64,000 nucleotides of DNA, taken from contig JAOPYK010000199.1 of the NCBI GenBank assembly GCA_025964695.1, forward strand, positions 1 through 64,000. Reading direction: 5' to 3'. Positions 8,128 through 16,476 of the stretch are shown here, piece after piece. Below the pieces are notes generated by a model. The model saw only the letters and a program-made list of their open reading frames with translations, searched no databases and was not told the DNA's origin. The position numbers and the translations under genes were made by a program. How positions within the stretch are numbered: position 1 is the first letter of the stretch; the number at the start of each line of letters is the position of its first letter. This DNA is from Streptosporangiaceae bacterium. GTDB taxonomy: Bacteria > Actinomycetota > Actinomycetes > Streptosporangiales > Streptosporangiaceae.

Positions 8128-9048
8128 CTACTTGACGGCGCCCGCGGTGAGGCCGGACTGGATCTGCCGCTGGAAGATGATATAGACGATGACCACGGGG
8201 ATGATCGCCATGCTCAGCGCGGCGAACAGGCCGGGCCAGTCCGCGTCGTAGCCCGCGCTGGTCGAGATGCCCGCGACCCCCTGGGTGATCACCCACTTGT
8301 CCTGGGCATCGCCCGGAAGCAGCACGATCGGCAGCAGGTACTGGTTCCACTGGCCGATCACATTGAAGATCGTGATCGAGACCAGGCCCGGCTTGGCCAT
8401 CGGCAGCATGATCCGGAAGAAGGTCCGGGCATGGCCGCAGCCATCGATCGCCGCCGCCTCCGCCACCGAGCTGGGCAGCGTCTTGAAGAACGCGGCCAGG
8501 AAGAAGATGGTGAACGGCAGCGAGTAGGCGATGTACACCAGGATCATGCCCTGGTAGGTGCCGAGCATGCCGAGGTTCTTGACGATGAAGAACAGCGGCA
8601 CCAGGGCCAGGAAGACCGGGAACGTCATCCCCGAGATGAACATCAGGTAGATGAACCGGTTGCCGGGGAACTTGTAGCGGGCCAGGACGTAGGCGGCCAT
8701 CGAGCCGAGCAGCATGGTGCCGAAGGTGCTGACGCCCACGATGAAGATCGTGTTCAGCATGTACCGGCCGATGCGGGCTTTCTGCCAGGCCCTGCCCCAG
8801 CTGGCGACCCCCCAGTGGTGCGGCAGCGTCCAGGGGTCGCTGAAGATCTCACTGTTGGTCTTGAACGACGCCAGCAGCGTCCAGGCGATCGGGATGATCA
8901 CCAGTAGCGCCCAGACCACGAGTGCGAGGTGGGAGAGCCCGATGAACGGGTTCGGCCGGGGGCGCTTTCTCTTGCCCCGGGATGTGGCGTCGGTGCCCTT
9001 GGTCCGGGAGGCGCCCACACGCCTGATGGTGTCCAGGTGGCTTGTCAT
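8128..9048 (-). CDS. ngcG: Carbohydrate ABC transporter permease, NgcG-like (MalG type)
   Basis: A 306-residue inner-membrane permease with a polar basic N-terminus of about 35 residues, then six predicted helices. The binding-protein-dependent transport (EAA) loop is visible as VAEAAAIDGCGHARTFFRIMLP. It should pair with NgcF to form the channel for N-acetylglucosamine or chitobiose. It lies 10 bp after ngcF and ends the operon. The gene name rests on the strong NgcE similarity of the binding protein; the permeases themselves are generic MalG/MalF types. Confidence 0.8.
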   Translation of the reverse strand: MTSHLDTIRRVGASRTKGTDATSRGKRKRPRPNPFIGLSHLALVVWALLVIIPIAWTLLASFKTNSEIFSDPWTLPHHWGVASWGRAWQKARIGRYMLNTIFIVGVSTFGTMLLGSMAAYVLARYKFPGNRFIYLMFISGMTFPVFLALVPLFFIVKNLGMLGTYQGMILVYIAYSLPFTIFFLAAFFKTLPSSVAEAAAIDGCGHARTFFRIMLPMAKPGLVSITIFNVIGQWNQYLLPIVLLPGDAQDKWVITQGVAGISTSAGYDADWPGLFAALSMAIIPVVIVYIIFQRQIQSGLTAGAVK

Positions 9049-9058
9049 GTCTCCGGTC

Positions 9059-9970
9059 CTAGAACTCGATGCTCTCGCGACGCCGGGTGATGCGCAGGGT
9101 CAGGGCGGCGAAGGTGATGGTCATGAAGAACAGGGCCACCCCCATCGCCGACGCGTAGCCCCACTTCCCGTACCTGAATGCGTTCCGGTAGGTCTCCATC
9201 GCCAGCACGGTGGTGGAGGTGTCCTGCTCGTAGTTGTTCGACGTCAGCACCTGAACGATCGCGAAGCCGTCGAAGGCGGCGATCCCCAGGTAGACCCAGC
9301 CGACCTGCAGCGTGTCCCACAGCAGCGGGAGCGTGACCCTGAAGAAGAGGGTGAACCGGCCGGCGCCGTCCAGCGCCGCCGCCTCGAACAGGTCCTTGGG
9401 AATCGACGACATGCCGGCCGAGAACAGCACGACATAGAAGCCCACGGCCTGCCAGACCATCACGGCGATGACCGAGTAGAGGGCGATCGAGGGATTGGTC
9501 AGCCAGCCGACCGGCGCGACGCCGAACTTGTCGAGCAACCCGTTGATCATGCCGCTCTTGTTCGGCCGGTAGACGGTCTGGAACAGCACGGCGACGATGG
9601 CGACGGCCAGGACCTGAGGCAGGAAGAAAATGACCTTGTAGAAGCTCGATCCGCGGACGCCGGACATCTGCCCGCCCCGCCCCTTCCCGCCCACGTTGAG
9701 CAGGAAGGAGAACAGCAGCGCGAGGACGATCGTGGCCAGCGGCAGGACAAGCAGGATCACCAGGTGATTTCTCACCGCTGCCCAAAAGACGTCGTCCTTG
9801 AACAGCTGCTTGAAATTGTCCAGCCCGGTGTACTGGGCGGGCGAGAACCCGTGCCAGTTGGTCAACGCGATCTGGAAGGCCTGTACGTACGGTCCGATCA
9901 CGAAGACCGCGTAAAGGATCACCGGGGCTGCCAGGAACCCCACGATGAAGCGATACTTGCCCTGCCGCAT
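9059..9970 (-). CDS. ngcF: Carbohydrate ABC transporter permease, NgcF-like (MalF type)
   Basis: A 303-residue permease with six predicted helices and an EAA loop (LFEAAALDGAGRFTLFFRVTLP) that contacts the ATPase. GAGGAG precedes the ATG by eight to nine bases. It lies 36 bp after ngcE and 10 bp before ngcG. No ATPase gene is in this operon, so the complex probably borrows an MsiK-type ATPase, for example the one at 17757-18998. Confidence 0.8.
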   Translation of the reverse strand: MRQGKYRFIVGFLAAPVILYAVFVIGPYVQAFQIALTNWHGFSPAQYTGLDNFKQLFKDDVFWAAVRNHLVILLVLPLATIVLALLFSFLLNVGGKGRGGQMSGVRGSSFYKVIFFLPQVLAVAIVAVLFQTVYRPNKSGMINGLLDKFGVAPVGWLTNPSIALYSVIAVMVWQAVGFYVVLFSAGMSSIPKDLFEAAALDGAGRFTLFFRVTLPLLWDTLQVGWVYLGIAAFDGFAIVQVLTSNNYEQDTSTTVLAMETYRNAFRYGKWGYASAMGVALFFMTITFAALTLRITRRRESIEF

Positions 9971-10006
9971 GGTCAGTTGCTCCTCGGCTGCTTGTCGAGC
10001 CGACCC

Positions 10007-11458
10007 TCAGGCGGTGCGGGTCTGCTTGGTGATGGACGAGTCGGCCTTGATCTTGTCCGCGGCCTTCTGCATGTTGGCGCAGAACTGGTCAGCGCTGCCA
10101 CCGTCGAACATCAGGGTGTTGGTCTCCTTGAAGCAGGCGTCGGCGAGCGCCTTGTACCAGTCCGGGAAGAAGCTGTCGGCGACGATGTTGTCACCGGCGA
10201 CCTTCTGGGCGGCGACCGTGCTCTTGGCGCCCGGGCTGAGGTCCACGCCCTCGAGCGAGTTCTTCACCACCGTCATGCTGCCGGACTTCTGATAGAAGCC
10301 CTTCGCGCCCTCCTTGGAGAGCATGATGCGGAAGTACTCCAGGCCACCGGCCACGTTCGCGGCCTTGGCGGAGACGAAGTATCCCTCACCCGCGGCCACC
10401 CGGATGGAACCGTAGGGCATCTTGTCCGCGGCGGTGATGCTCGGGTTCGGAGCCAGAGCGTACTCGAAGCTCGCCGGGGTGGACTTCTTCTGCTCGTTCT
10501 CCAGCCAGGAGCCCGACGGGTAGAAGGCGACCTTGTCCTTGTTCTGCATGGTCTGGACCTCGGTGTGGATGAGGCCCTTGAAGCTCTTGTCCGAGTACTT
10601 GGCGCCGATCTCGGCCCAGGCCGCCGCGGCCTGCTTGACCGCCGGGTTGTTCCAGGCGCCGGCGGCCAGGTTGTCGATGTCGATCAGCACCTGCTTGCCA
10701 CCGAGCTGCGCAGCGGAGATCAGGATCGAGGCGTACTGGTAGTACGCCGCGTTCTTGCCCGCGTAGGCGAACGGTGTGATGCCGGCGGCCTTGATCTTGT
10801 CGCAGAGGGCCTTGAGCTCGTCGAAGGTCTTCGGCGCGGTCCAGCCGTTCTTCGCGAACAGCTTGGCGTTGTACCACAGACCGTAGGACGAGGAGACGTA
10901 CTTCATCAGATACGGCTTGCCGCTGATGTAGCCGGCCTCGGGGGCACCGGCGATGACGGTGTCCCGGACCTTCTTGCTCGGGTCGTCGATCGAGGGAGCG
11001 TCCCACAACTGGGTCAGGTCCTGCAGCTGGCCGCCCTGGGCCAGCGAGGCGCTGTCCATGATGTCGGCGCCGGAGTTCGCGACGACGTCCGGAATGTTGG
11101 AGCCACCCGAGAAGCGCGGCTGCAGCGTCTTGTTGATCTCGACGATGCCCTCGTGCTTCAGCTTCGCCTGCGGGAACTTCTTCACGTACGCCGGCTCGTG
11201 CACCTGGGTGGCGTAGTCGTCGCCGAGGCCGCCCTTGAAGATGACGATGTCGATCGGGGCGTCGGCCTTGACCCCGAACGGGTTGACCGAACCGCCGTTG
11301 GCCTTGACGGTCTGCTTGGGTGTGGAGTTGCCGCTGCCGCTGGTGGCACAGGCGCTCAGCATCGAGATGCCCGGGCCTGCGATCAGGGCGGTGAGGCCGA
11401 TGCGCTGCAGCATCTGCCGGCGGTCGATTCCCTTGGCCGGGACGGAAATCTCTGACAT
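10007..11458 (-). CDS. ngcE: NgcE-like N-acetylglucosamine/chitobiose-binding lipoprotein
   Basis: A 483-residue solute-binding protein. The N-terminus has a twin-arginine-like stretch (DRRQMLQRIG), a hydrophobic helix and a lipobox ending at Cys37 (MLSAC). The mature part carries signatures I associate with NgcE of Streptomyces: VIFKGGLGDDYA, TLQPRF, NSGADIMD, and APSIDDPSKKVRDT. NgcE is the high-affinity GlcNAc and N,N'-diacetylchitobiose receptor. The start at 11458 has GAGAGGA about seven bases upstream. The gene follows the ROK regulator by 44 bp on the same strand, so a four-gene operon is likely. Confidence 0.85.
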   Translation of the reverse strand: MSEISVPAKGIDRRQMLQRIGLTALIAGPGISMLSACATSGSGNSTPKQTVKANGGSVNPFGVKADAPIDIVIFKGGLGDDYATQVHEPAYVKKFPQAKLKHEGIVEINKTLQPRFSGGSNIPDVVANSGADIMDSASLAQGGQLQDLTQLWDAPSIDDPSKKVRDTVIAGAPEAGYISGKPYLMKYVSSSYGLWYNAKLFAKNGWTAPKTFDELKALCDKIKAAGITPFAYAGKNAAYYQYASILISAAQLGGKQVLIDIDNLAAGAWNNPAVKQAAAAWAEIGAKYSDKSFKGLIHTEVQTMQNKDKVAFYPSGSWLENEQKKSTPASFEYALAPNPSITAADKMPYGSIRVAAGEGYFVSAKAANVAGGLEYFRIMLSKEGAKGFYQKSGSMTVVKNSLEGVDLSPGAKSTVAAQKVAGDNIVADSFFPDWYKALADACFKETNTLMFDGGSADQFCANMQKAADKIKADSSITKQTRTA

Positions 11459-11502
11459 GGGTGTTCCTCTCGGGGATAGAGGTAGAGCGGTTTCGGTTGT
11501 GT

Positions 11503-12717
11503 TCAGTGGGTGAGCGCTGAGTCGAGCAGCTCCTCGCGGGTCGCGTTGAGAGCGTGCTCGAGGGCACCGGCGAGGACGGGATTGCCCTCGACGGCCGACA
11601 TCCGGAGCCGGGGCTGCGGAATGGTCAAGGTGTGGAGTTCGGTTTCGACCAGCCCCCGTAGCTCGTCGCCGCCGGCCAGGAGTACCTCGCCGGTGAGCAC
11701 GACGACCTCGGGGTCGATGAGGGCGGTGATGGCGGCCAGCCCGGTGGCGACGCGCGCCGCCACCTCCTGGAGCGCGTCCTTCGCGCGGGCCGCCGCCGCC
11801 GGATCGTCGCCGGTGCGCGCGAGCACCGCGGTGTGCAGCGCGCCGCCGGCGGTGGTGCCCCGGAAGCCGTGCGAGCGCAGCACCGAGTGCAGCGCCCGGC
11901 CGCCGGCCAGGGCCTGGAGACCGTGGATGGCGTAACGCCCGGCCTCCCGGGCGGTGGGAACGCCGGGCATCGGCATGTAGCCGACCTCGCCCGCGCCGCC
12001 GGTGGCGCCGCGGTGCAGCCGGCCGCCGAGCATCAGCGCCACCCCGAGGCCCCGGCCGCCCCACAGCAGCACGAAGTCCTGGTGACCGCGGGCGGCGCCG
12101 CGTACGTGCTCGGCCAGCGCGACCAGGTTGACGTCGTTCTCGACCTCGACCGTCACGCCGAGACCCGCTTCGAGGGCTCCGATGAGGTCGGGGATCTGCC
12201 AGCCGCGGATGTGCGCCGCGTACCAGAGCCGGCGGGTGCCGGGGTCGATGGCCCCCTGGATCCCGACGGTGACCCGGCTGAGCTCGCCCGGCGAGATGCC
12301 GGCGGCCGCGCAGGCGCCGGCCACGGCGGCCCGGACCCGCGAAACGGCGTCGCCACCGGACCGGCCCGGCGTCGGGAGCAGGAACTTCCCCATCACCTCG
12401 CCGGTGATCCCGGAGACCAGGGCCTCGATCCGGGCGCCGGTGACATCCAGGGCGCAGATGAGGGCCAGCCTGGGGTTGATGCGGTAGGTCTCGGCGGTAC
12501 GGCCGGGCAGCCCCTCGCGGCGGCCGTCCAGAATGACCAGCCCGGCGTCCTTGAGCCGGCCCAGCAGCTGCGACGCGGTCGGCTTGGACAGACCCGTGAG
12601 GCCCGATAGCTCCGGCCGGGTGATCGGGCCGTGCTGGAGGAGCGCCTGCAGCGCGGCGCGGTCGTTGATGGCCCGCATCAGGCTCGGTGTGCCCGGTACG
12701 GGCTGTGTGACCGGCAT
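11503..12717 (-). CDS. ROK family transcriptional regulator
   Basis: About 404 residues. Residues 15-70 form a winged helix (ITRPELSGLTGLSKPTASQLLGRL). Residues about 85-395 form a ROK sugar-kinase-like domain with the DVTGARIEA, GIQGAIDP and GGAGEVGYMP patterns. The CxCGxxGC zinc motif of many ROK proteins is not present. GGAGGAGGGG immediately precedes the ATG at 12717; an in-frame ATG at 12765 lacks a ribosome-binding site. As first gene of the ngc operon it probably represses the importer until an amino-sugar ligand binds. Confidence 0.9.
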   Translation of the reverse strand: MPVTQPVPGTPSLMRAINDRAALQALLQHGPITRPELSGLTGLSKPTASQLLGRLKDAGLVILDGRREGLPGRTAETYRINPRLALICALDVTGARIEALVSGITGEVMGKFLLPTPGRSGGDAVSRVRAAVAGACAAAGISPGELSRVTVGIQGAIDPGTRRLWYAAHIRGWQIPDLIGALEAGLGVTVEVENDVNLVALAEHVRGAARGHQDFVLLWGGRGLGVALMLGGRLHRGATGGAGEVGYMPMPGVPTAREAGRYAIHGLQALAGGRALHSVLRSHGFRGTTAGGALHTAVLARTGDDPAAAARAKDALQEVAARVATGLAAITALIDPEVVVLTGEVLLAGGDELRGLVETELHTLTIPQPRLRMSAVEGNPVLAGALEHALNATREELLDSALTH

Positions 12718-12768
12718 GACCCCTCCTCCCGGTGTCTCGGCGATCGTGCGGCGACGTGCGGTCAACTA

Positions 12769-12785
12769 TTAAGAAACTGTCCTAA
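12769..12785. promoter_or_regulatory. Candidate ROK operator
   Basis: A 17-bp imperfect dyad, TTAAGAAACTGTCCTAA, with six of eight base pairs symmetric, 51 bp upstream of the ROK gene start. AT-rich TTA...TAA ends in this GC-rich setting and the position make it the likely operator-promoter of the ROK-ngcEFG operon. Confidence 0.55.
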
Positions 12786-12943
12786 TTAATGCCGGAATCT
12801 AGAAACCAGACCCCCCGCCCGTCAACCCCGCTTCAGGCCTTCGCAACCAACCCGTGACCGGGAATTACCTTCCGCACACGGGGAACCACTCCAGATCACC
12901 CCATGTCGCGGCCTAGACCAACCCTCCTGACCTGGGAAGACAT

Positions 12944-12982
12944 AAAAAAGGTACGTCCCGCATGCAAATGCGGGACGTACCT
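12944..12982 (-). terminator. Rho-independent terminator
   Basis: A perfect 15-bp stem (12949-12963 with 12968-12982) with a four-base loop GCAA. On the minus strand it is followed directly by TTTTTT (12949-12944). It terminates the minus-strand gene ending at 13042. It is the only classic stem-plus-U-tract terminator I found in the window. Confidence 0.9.
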
Positions 12983-13041
12983 GGCCAGGGCGGTGGAGCG
13001 ACCGGCGGACCGGCGGTGGACTACGGGTGGGCTACCGGCGG

Positions 13042-13860
13042 CTAGGAGTCCCGGAACGAACGGCGGGTCAGCCGTCCGGTGACCGCCGGGCCACCCAGCC
13101 GCGCGGAGCCGACGAGTTCGTCGTCCTGGTCCTCGCGATCCGGCCGCTCAGCGACCACGGAGGGCCGCTGATCCGCGTCACCGCGCTCGCGGTGCTCGGG
13201 CTCCCGCGGTGTGTCCTCGGTGCCGCGCGGCCGGTCCCTCAGCCGGTCGGCCGCCTTGCGCAGCGCCCGCTCACCCACCAGCCGGCACAGCTCCAGGCCG
13301 AAGCAGTCGAGCTTGTCGGCGTCGGTCAGGTCGTCGCGGGAGCCGAGGTCGGCGGCGAGCTCGCCCAGCCGCTGCGCCTCGGGCAGCTCGAACCGCTGCA
13401 GTGCGTGACAGCACAGCTCGGCCAGCGCCGCGTGGTCCCGGACGAAGGACAGCCCGGCGAGGTCGTTGTGGGAGAGCCGGCTCAGCGCCCGCTTGCGCTC
13501 CAGCGCCCCGTCAGCGATCTTGAGCATGCCGTGCAGCAGCAGGATCGGGCCGAGGCTGATCCCCTTGTCCTGCGCGAGCGTGAACGAGGTACGGAACAGC
13601 GCCGCCGCCCCGATTCCGGCCACCATCACCTGCACGACGTACCCGCTGACCGCCGGCGCGCCGACGGGCAGGCCGAACTGCCAGCCCGCCGCCTCGATCG
13701 CCACCAGCGCGATCACCGAGGCGGTCGCGTTGACGAAAACGTAGAGCAGACCGGAGGGGGACAGCACCGCGGAGGCCGGCTTGTCGCGGTAGCGGGCCAC
13801 CAGCTCGGCGCCCCCGATCCCGCCGCCCAGCAGCGCGGCGAAGAGAAGTTGGATGATCAT
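13042..13860 (-). CDS. Hypothetical membrane protein with charged C-terminal tail
   Basis: A 272-residue protein. The first 110 residues hold three hydrophobic segments (MIIQLLFAALLGGGIGGAEL, a second beginning LLYVFVNATASVIALVAIEA, and a third after GYVVQVMVAGIGAAALF). A helical middle part has CCHALQRF, and the last 70 residues are Arg/Asp/Glu-rich and probably disordered. I do not recognise the family. Its ATG comes directly after the TAG of the upstream 89-codon gene, so translation is probably coupled. A strong terminator follows it, making a closed two-gene unit. Confidence 0.75.
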   Translation of the reverse strand: MIIQLLFAALLGGGIGGAELVARYRDKPASAVLSPSGLLYVFVNATASVIALVAIEAAGWQFGLPVGAPAVSGYVVQVMVAGIGAAALFRTSFTLAQDKGISLGPILLLHGMLKIADGALERKRALSRLSHNDLAGLSFVRDHAALAELCCHALQRFELPEAQRLGELAADLGSRDDLTDADKLDCFGLELCRLVGERALRKAADRLRDRPRGTEDTPREPEHRERGDADQRPSVVAERPDREDQDDELVGSARLGGPAVTGRLTRRSFRDS

Positions 13861-14130
13861 CTATGCTCCCTGCACAGCGAAACGGTCCAGTAGAACCCCC
13901 TCGGACTCGGACAGTGCCTGCGCCGGAAAGGGCAGGCCGGACTGTGCCTGCGCGCTGCGGCGCATGGTGGAGGCGGTGGCGCAGGCGGCGTCGAGGAACA
14001 CCAGCAGCCACTCGGCGGGACCCGCCGCGAGCCCGGTCCGGGCCCGGGGCGGCACGTCACGCGCCTGGAGGAAGACCAGCAGCCATTCGGCGGGCCCGGA
14101 GGCCTCACCACGTTGAACTCGCGAACCCAT
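13861..14130 (-). CDS. Small hypothetical protein with duplicated GPAEWLLVFL motif
   Basis: An 89-residue protein starting at ATG 14130, with AAGG eight bases upstream. The ten-residue motif GPAEWLLVFL occurs twice, 27 residues apart, each preceded by a small residue and followed by Q/D-A. The two DNA copies differ at synonymous positions while the peptide is identical, so selection keeps it. The motif is amphipathic and could be a membrane- or protein-contact helix. The stop codon abuts the start of the membrane protein at 13860, so the two products likely act together. Family unknown. Confidence 0.6.
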   Translation of the reverse strand: MGSRVQRGEASGPAEWLLVFLQARDVPPRARTGLAAGPAEWLLVFLDAACATASTMRRSAQAQSGLPFPAQALSESEGVLLDRFAVQGA

Positions 14131-14263
14131 GCAGGGACCTTCTGGCGACGGGATCCGGAAGTCAATCGTGGCCCGCCGGGAACCTGGCGTACCCGCTCCC
14201 ACCAGGGGCGGAGCGGCTTCCAGGCGAGTCCCCATCAGAGCGGGCGTTTATCCGCCGAAGCGG

Positions 14264-14932
14264 TCAGGCGGCACCGGCGCGGTAGACGACGAAGGAGACC
14301 GCGATGTACTGCAGGACGTACGCGGCGACCGTGAGCGCGTGGAAGACCTCGTGGAACCCGAACCACCGGGGCGAGGGGTCGGGCCTGCGCAACCCGTAGA
14401 CGAGCCCCCCTGCGCTGTAGAGCACGCCGCCCATGATCGCCAGTACGGCGACCACCACCCCGGTGCCCTTCAGGAATTGCGGGATGAACAGCGTCGCGAC
14501 CCAGCCGAGCCCGAGGTACAGGGCGGTGTAGAGCCAGCGTGGCGCGTGCAGCCACAGCACCCGGAACGCCACCCCGGCGATCGCCCCGGTCCAGACGACC
14601 GACAGCACCAGGATCCGCACATCGCCCCGCAGGATGAGCAGCGCGAACGGCGTGTACGTACCCGCGATGATCAAGTAGATGTTGGCGTGGTCGAACCGCC
14701 GGAGCACGCCGTCCGCACGGGGCGACCAGTGCCCGCGATGGTAGGCCCCCGACACCCCGAACAGCAGAGCCGAGGTCAGCGCGTACACCGCGGCCGACAG
14801 CCGGGCCGCGAGCGTGGGGCCGAACGCGACGAGCACCGTGCCCGCGACCAGCGCCGGCGGGAACGTCCCCGCGTGCAGCCAGCCTCGCAGCCTCGGCTTC
14901 ACCACCTGGGCCAGCTCACCGGCGCGCCCCAC
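14264..14932 (-). CDS. Hemolysin III/TrhA family membrane protein (PAQR)
   Basis: About 222 residues with seven predicted helices and the family's metal-site residues: SGAYHRGHW with RFDHANIYLIIAGTYTPF, and the C-terminal FHEVFHALTVAA. PAQR-type bacterial proteins influence membrane lipid state; a true haemolysin role is not implied. The GTG at 14932 is preferred because GAGAGAGG lies five bases upstream and gives the usual length. Extending to 15106 would add a non-conserved tail overlapping the divergent gene. Confidence 0.88.
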   Translation of the reverse strand: MGRAGELAQVVKPRLRGWLHAGTFPPALVAGTVLVAFGPTLAARLSAAVYALTSALLFGVSGAYHRGHWSPRADGVLRRFDHANIYLIIAGTYTPFALLILRGDVRILVLSVVWTGAIAGVAFRVLWLHAPRWLYTALYLGLGWVATLFIPQFLKGTGVVVAVLAIMGGVLYSAGGLVYGLRRPDPSPRWFGFHEVFHALTVAAYVLQYIAVSFVVYRAGAA

Positions 14933-15077
14933 CGCTGCCTCTCTCAATCTCGCCCCCTCGACCTCGTCCCCTGGACCTCGTCCCCGGCTTCCGCTGCGGA
15001 TGCCGCCAGGGTAGCCGCCCGGCGGTTCCGGCTTCGCCTCATCGTGATCAGCCGTCCCAGTGGGTAGGGTCGGGCAG

Positions 15078-16007
15078 GTGAAGATCGGATTCGCGGTCCC
15101 GGACACGGGATCCTGGGCGACGCCCGCCCATCAGCTCCACGTCGCCGGACGGGCCGAGGATCTCGGCTACCACTCGCTTTGGACCCTGCAGCGCCTGCTC
15201 AACCCCGCGGACTCGTCCGACGAGACCTATCGCAACGTGCCCGACCCGCTGATCACGCTGGCCTACCTGGCGGGCCGGACCAGCCGGATCCGGCTCGGCG
15301 TGGCGGTCCTCAACCTACCCTTCTTCTCCCCGCCGCTGCTCGCCAAGCAGGCCACCACCCTCGACCACGTCTCGGGCGGGCGGCTGGACCTCGGGCTGGG
15401 GCTGGGCTGGATGCCCGAGGAGTTCGCCGCGGTCGGCGTGCCCTACGAACGCCGGGGTGCCCGCGCCGAGGAGTTCGTGCGGGCCCTGCGGGTGCTGTGG
15501 ACCGAGGAGGTCGGCGAGTTCCACGGTGAGTTCTTCGACTTCCCGCCCGTGCGGATGGATCCCAAGCCGCTGCAGTCACCGCACCCGCCGCTGCTGCTGG
15601 GCGGCATGTCCGAGCCCGCGCTGCGCCGCGCCGGCCGGCTGGCCGACGGCTGGGTGAGCTCCAGCAGGGCCGACCTCGCCCGCATCGGCGAGTCGATCAC
15701 GCTGATCAAGACGGTCGCGGCCGAGGCGGGCCGCGATCCGGAGGCGCTGCGCTTCATCTGCCGCGGAGTCGTACGGGTGCGGGAGACCGGCGCCGCCGCG
15801 GCGGGGTCACCGGACGGCCAGGGGCCCCTCACCGGGTCGTACGAGAAGATCCGGAGCGATCTGCGGGCCCTCGCGGAACAGGGCATGACGGAGACCTTCA
15901 TCGACCTCAACTTCGACCCGGAGGTCGGCGGCCCGCGCGCCGACCCCGCCGCGTCGATGCGCCGAGCCGAAGCCGCCCTGGAGGCCTTCGCCCCCTCCCC
16001 CTCATGA
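15078..16007 (+). CDS. F420-dependent LLM-class oxidoreductase
   Basis: A 309-residue TIM-barrel protein of the luciferase-like monooxygenase family. It starts KIGFAVPDTGSWATP and has the barrel motifs RLGVAVLNLPFFSPPLLAKQ, LDHVSGGRLDLGLGLGW and PLQSPHPPLLLGG. The sequence style matches the F420-using group rather than FMN luciferases; the substrate is unknown. The GTG at 15078 is chosen because a -10-like TAGGGT (15065-15070) ends seven bases before it, indicating leaderless expression. Confidence 0.88.
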   Translation: MKIGFAVPDTGSWATPAHQLHVAGRAEDLGYHSLWTLQRLLNPADSSDETYRNVPDPLITLAYLAGRTSRIRLGVAVLNLPFFSPPLLAKQATTLDHVSGGRLDLGLGLGWMPEEFAAVGVPYERRGARAEEFVRALRVLWTEEVGEFHGEFFDFPPVRMDPKPLQSPHPPLLLGGMSEPALRRAGRLADGWVSSSRADLARIGESITLIKTVAAEAGRDPEALRFICRGVVRVRETGAAAAGSPDGQGPLTGSYEKIRSDLRALAEQGMTETFIDLNFDPEVGGPRADPAASMRRAEAALEAFAPSPS

Positions 16008-16024
16008 CCCGGTGACCAGGCCGC

Positions 16025-16465
16025 TCACAGTCGCGGGGCGCGGCCCTCGTAGGGCGTGCTCAGCACGACGGTCGTACGGGTGGAGACGTTGGCCGCGGTC
16101 CGGATCTGCTGCAGCAGATTCTCCAGCGCGCCCGGTGAGGCGACGCGTACCTTGAGGATGTAGTTCTCCTCGCCGGCCACCGAGTGGCAGGCCTCGATCT
16201 CCTGCAGATGCGCGAGGCGGTCCGGGCAGTCGTCGGGCGCCGACGGATCGATCGGCTTGATCGAGATGAAGGCGGTCATCGGCAGGCCGATCTCCTCCGG
16301 ATCCAGCAGCGCGGCGAAACCCCGGATCACCCCGCGCTTCTGCAGCCGGCGCACCCGCTGGTGCACGGCCGATACGGACAGGCCCGTCTCCTTGGCCAGA
16401 TCGGTGAAGCTCATGCGGCCGTCACGGGCCAGCAATGCCATGATCTGGCGATCTATCTCCTCCAC
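16025..16465 (-). CDS. Lrp/AsnC family transcriptional regulator
   Basis: A 146-residue regulator. Residues 1-55 form a helix-turn-helix (SFTDLAKETGLSVSAVHQRV) and residues about 65-140 a RAM/AsnC effector domain (IEACHSVAGEENYILKVRV). These proteins form octamers that bind amino acids. The GTG start at 16465 has -10-like TAAGTT (16474-16479) eight bases upstream and no clear ribosome-binding site. It converges on the F420 oxidoreductase and follows the LacI gene by 11 bp. Confidence 0.9.
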   Translation of the reverse strand: MEEIDRQIMALLARDGRMSFTDLAKETGLSVSAVHQRVRRLQKRGVIRGFAALLDPEEIGLPMTAFISIKPIDPSAPDDCPDRLAHLQEIEACHSVAGEENYILKVRVASPGALENLLQQIRTAANVSTRTTVVLSTPYEGRAPRL

Positions 16466-16476
16466 AAGGGGTGAAC

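Noticed and set aside
8714-11455. Plus-strand frame of about 900 codons across the ngc operon
   Set aside because: Shadow of ngcE, ngcF and ngcG, with composition of a mirrored frame and no domain.
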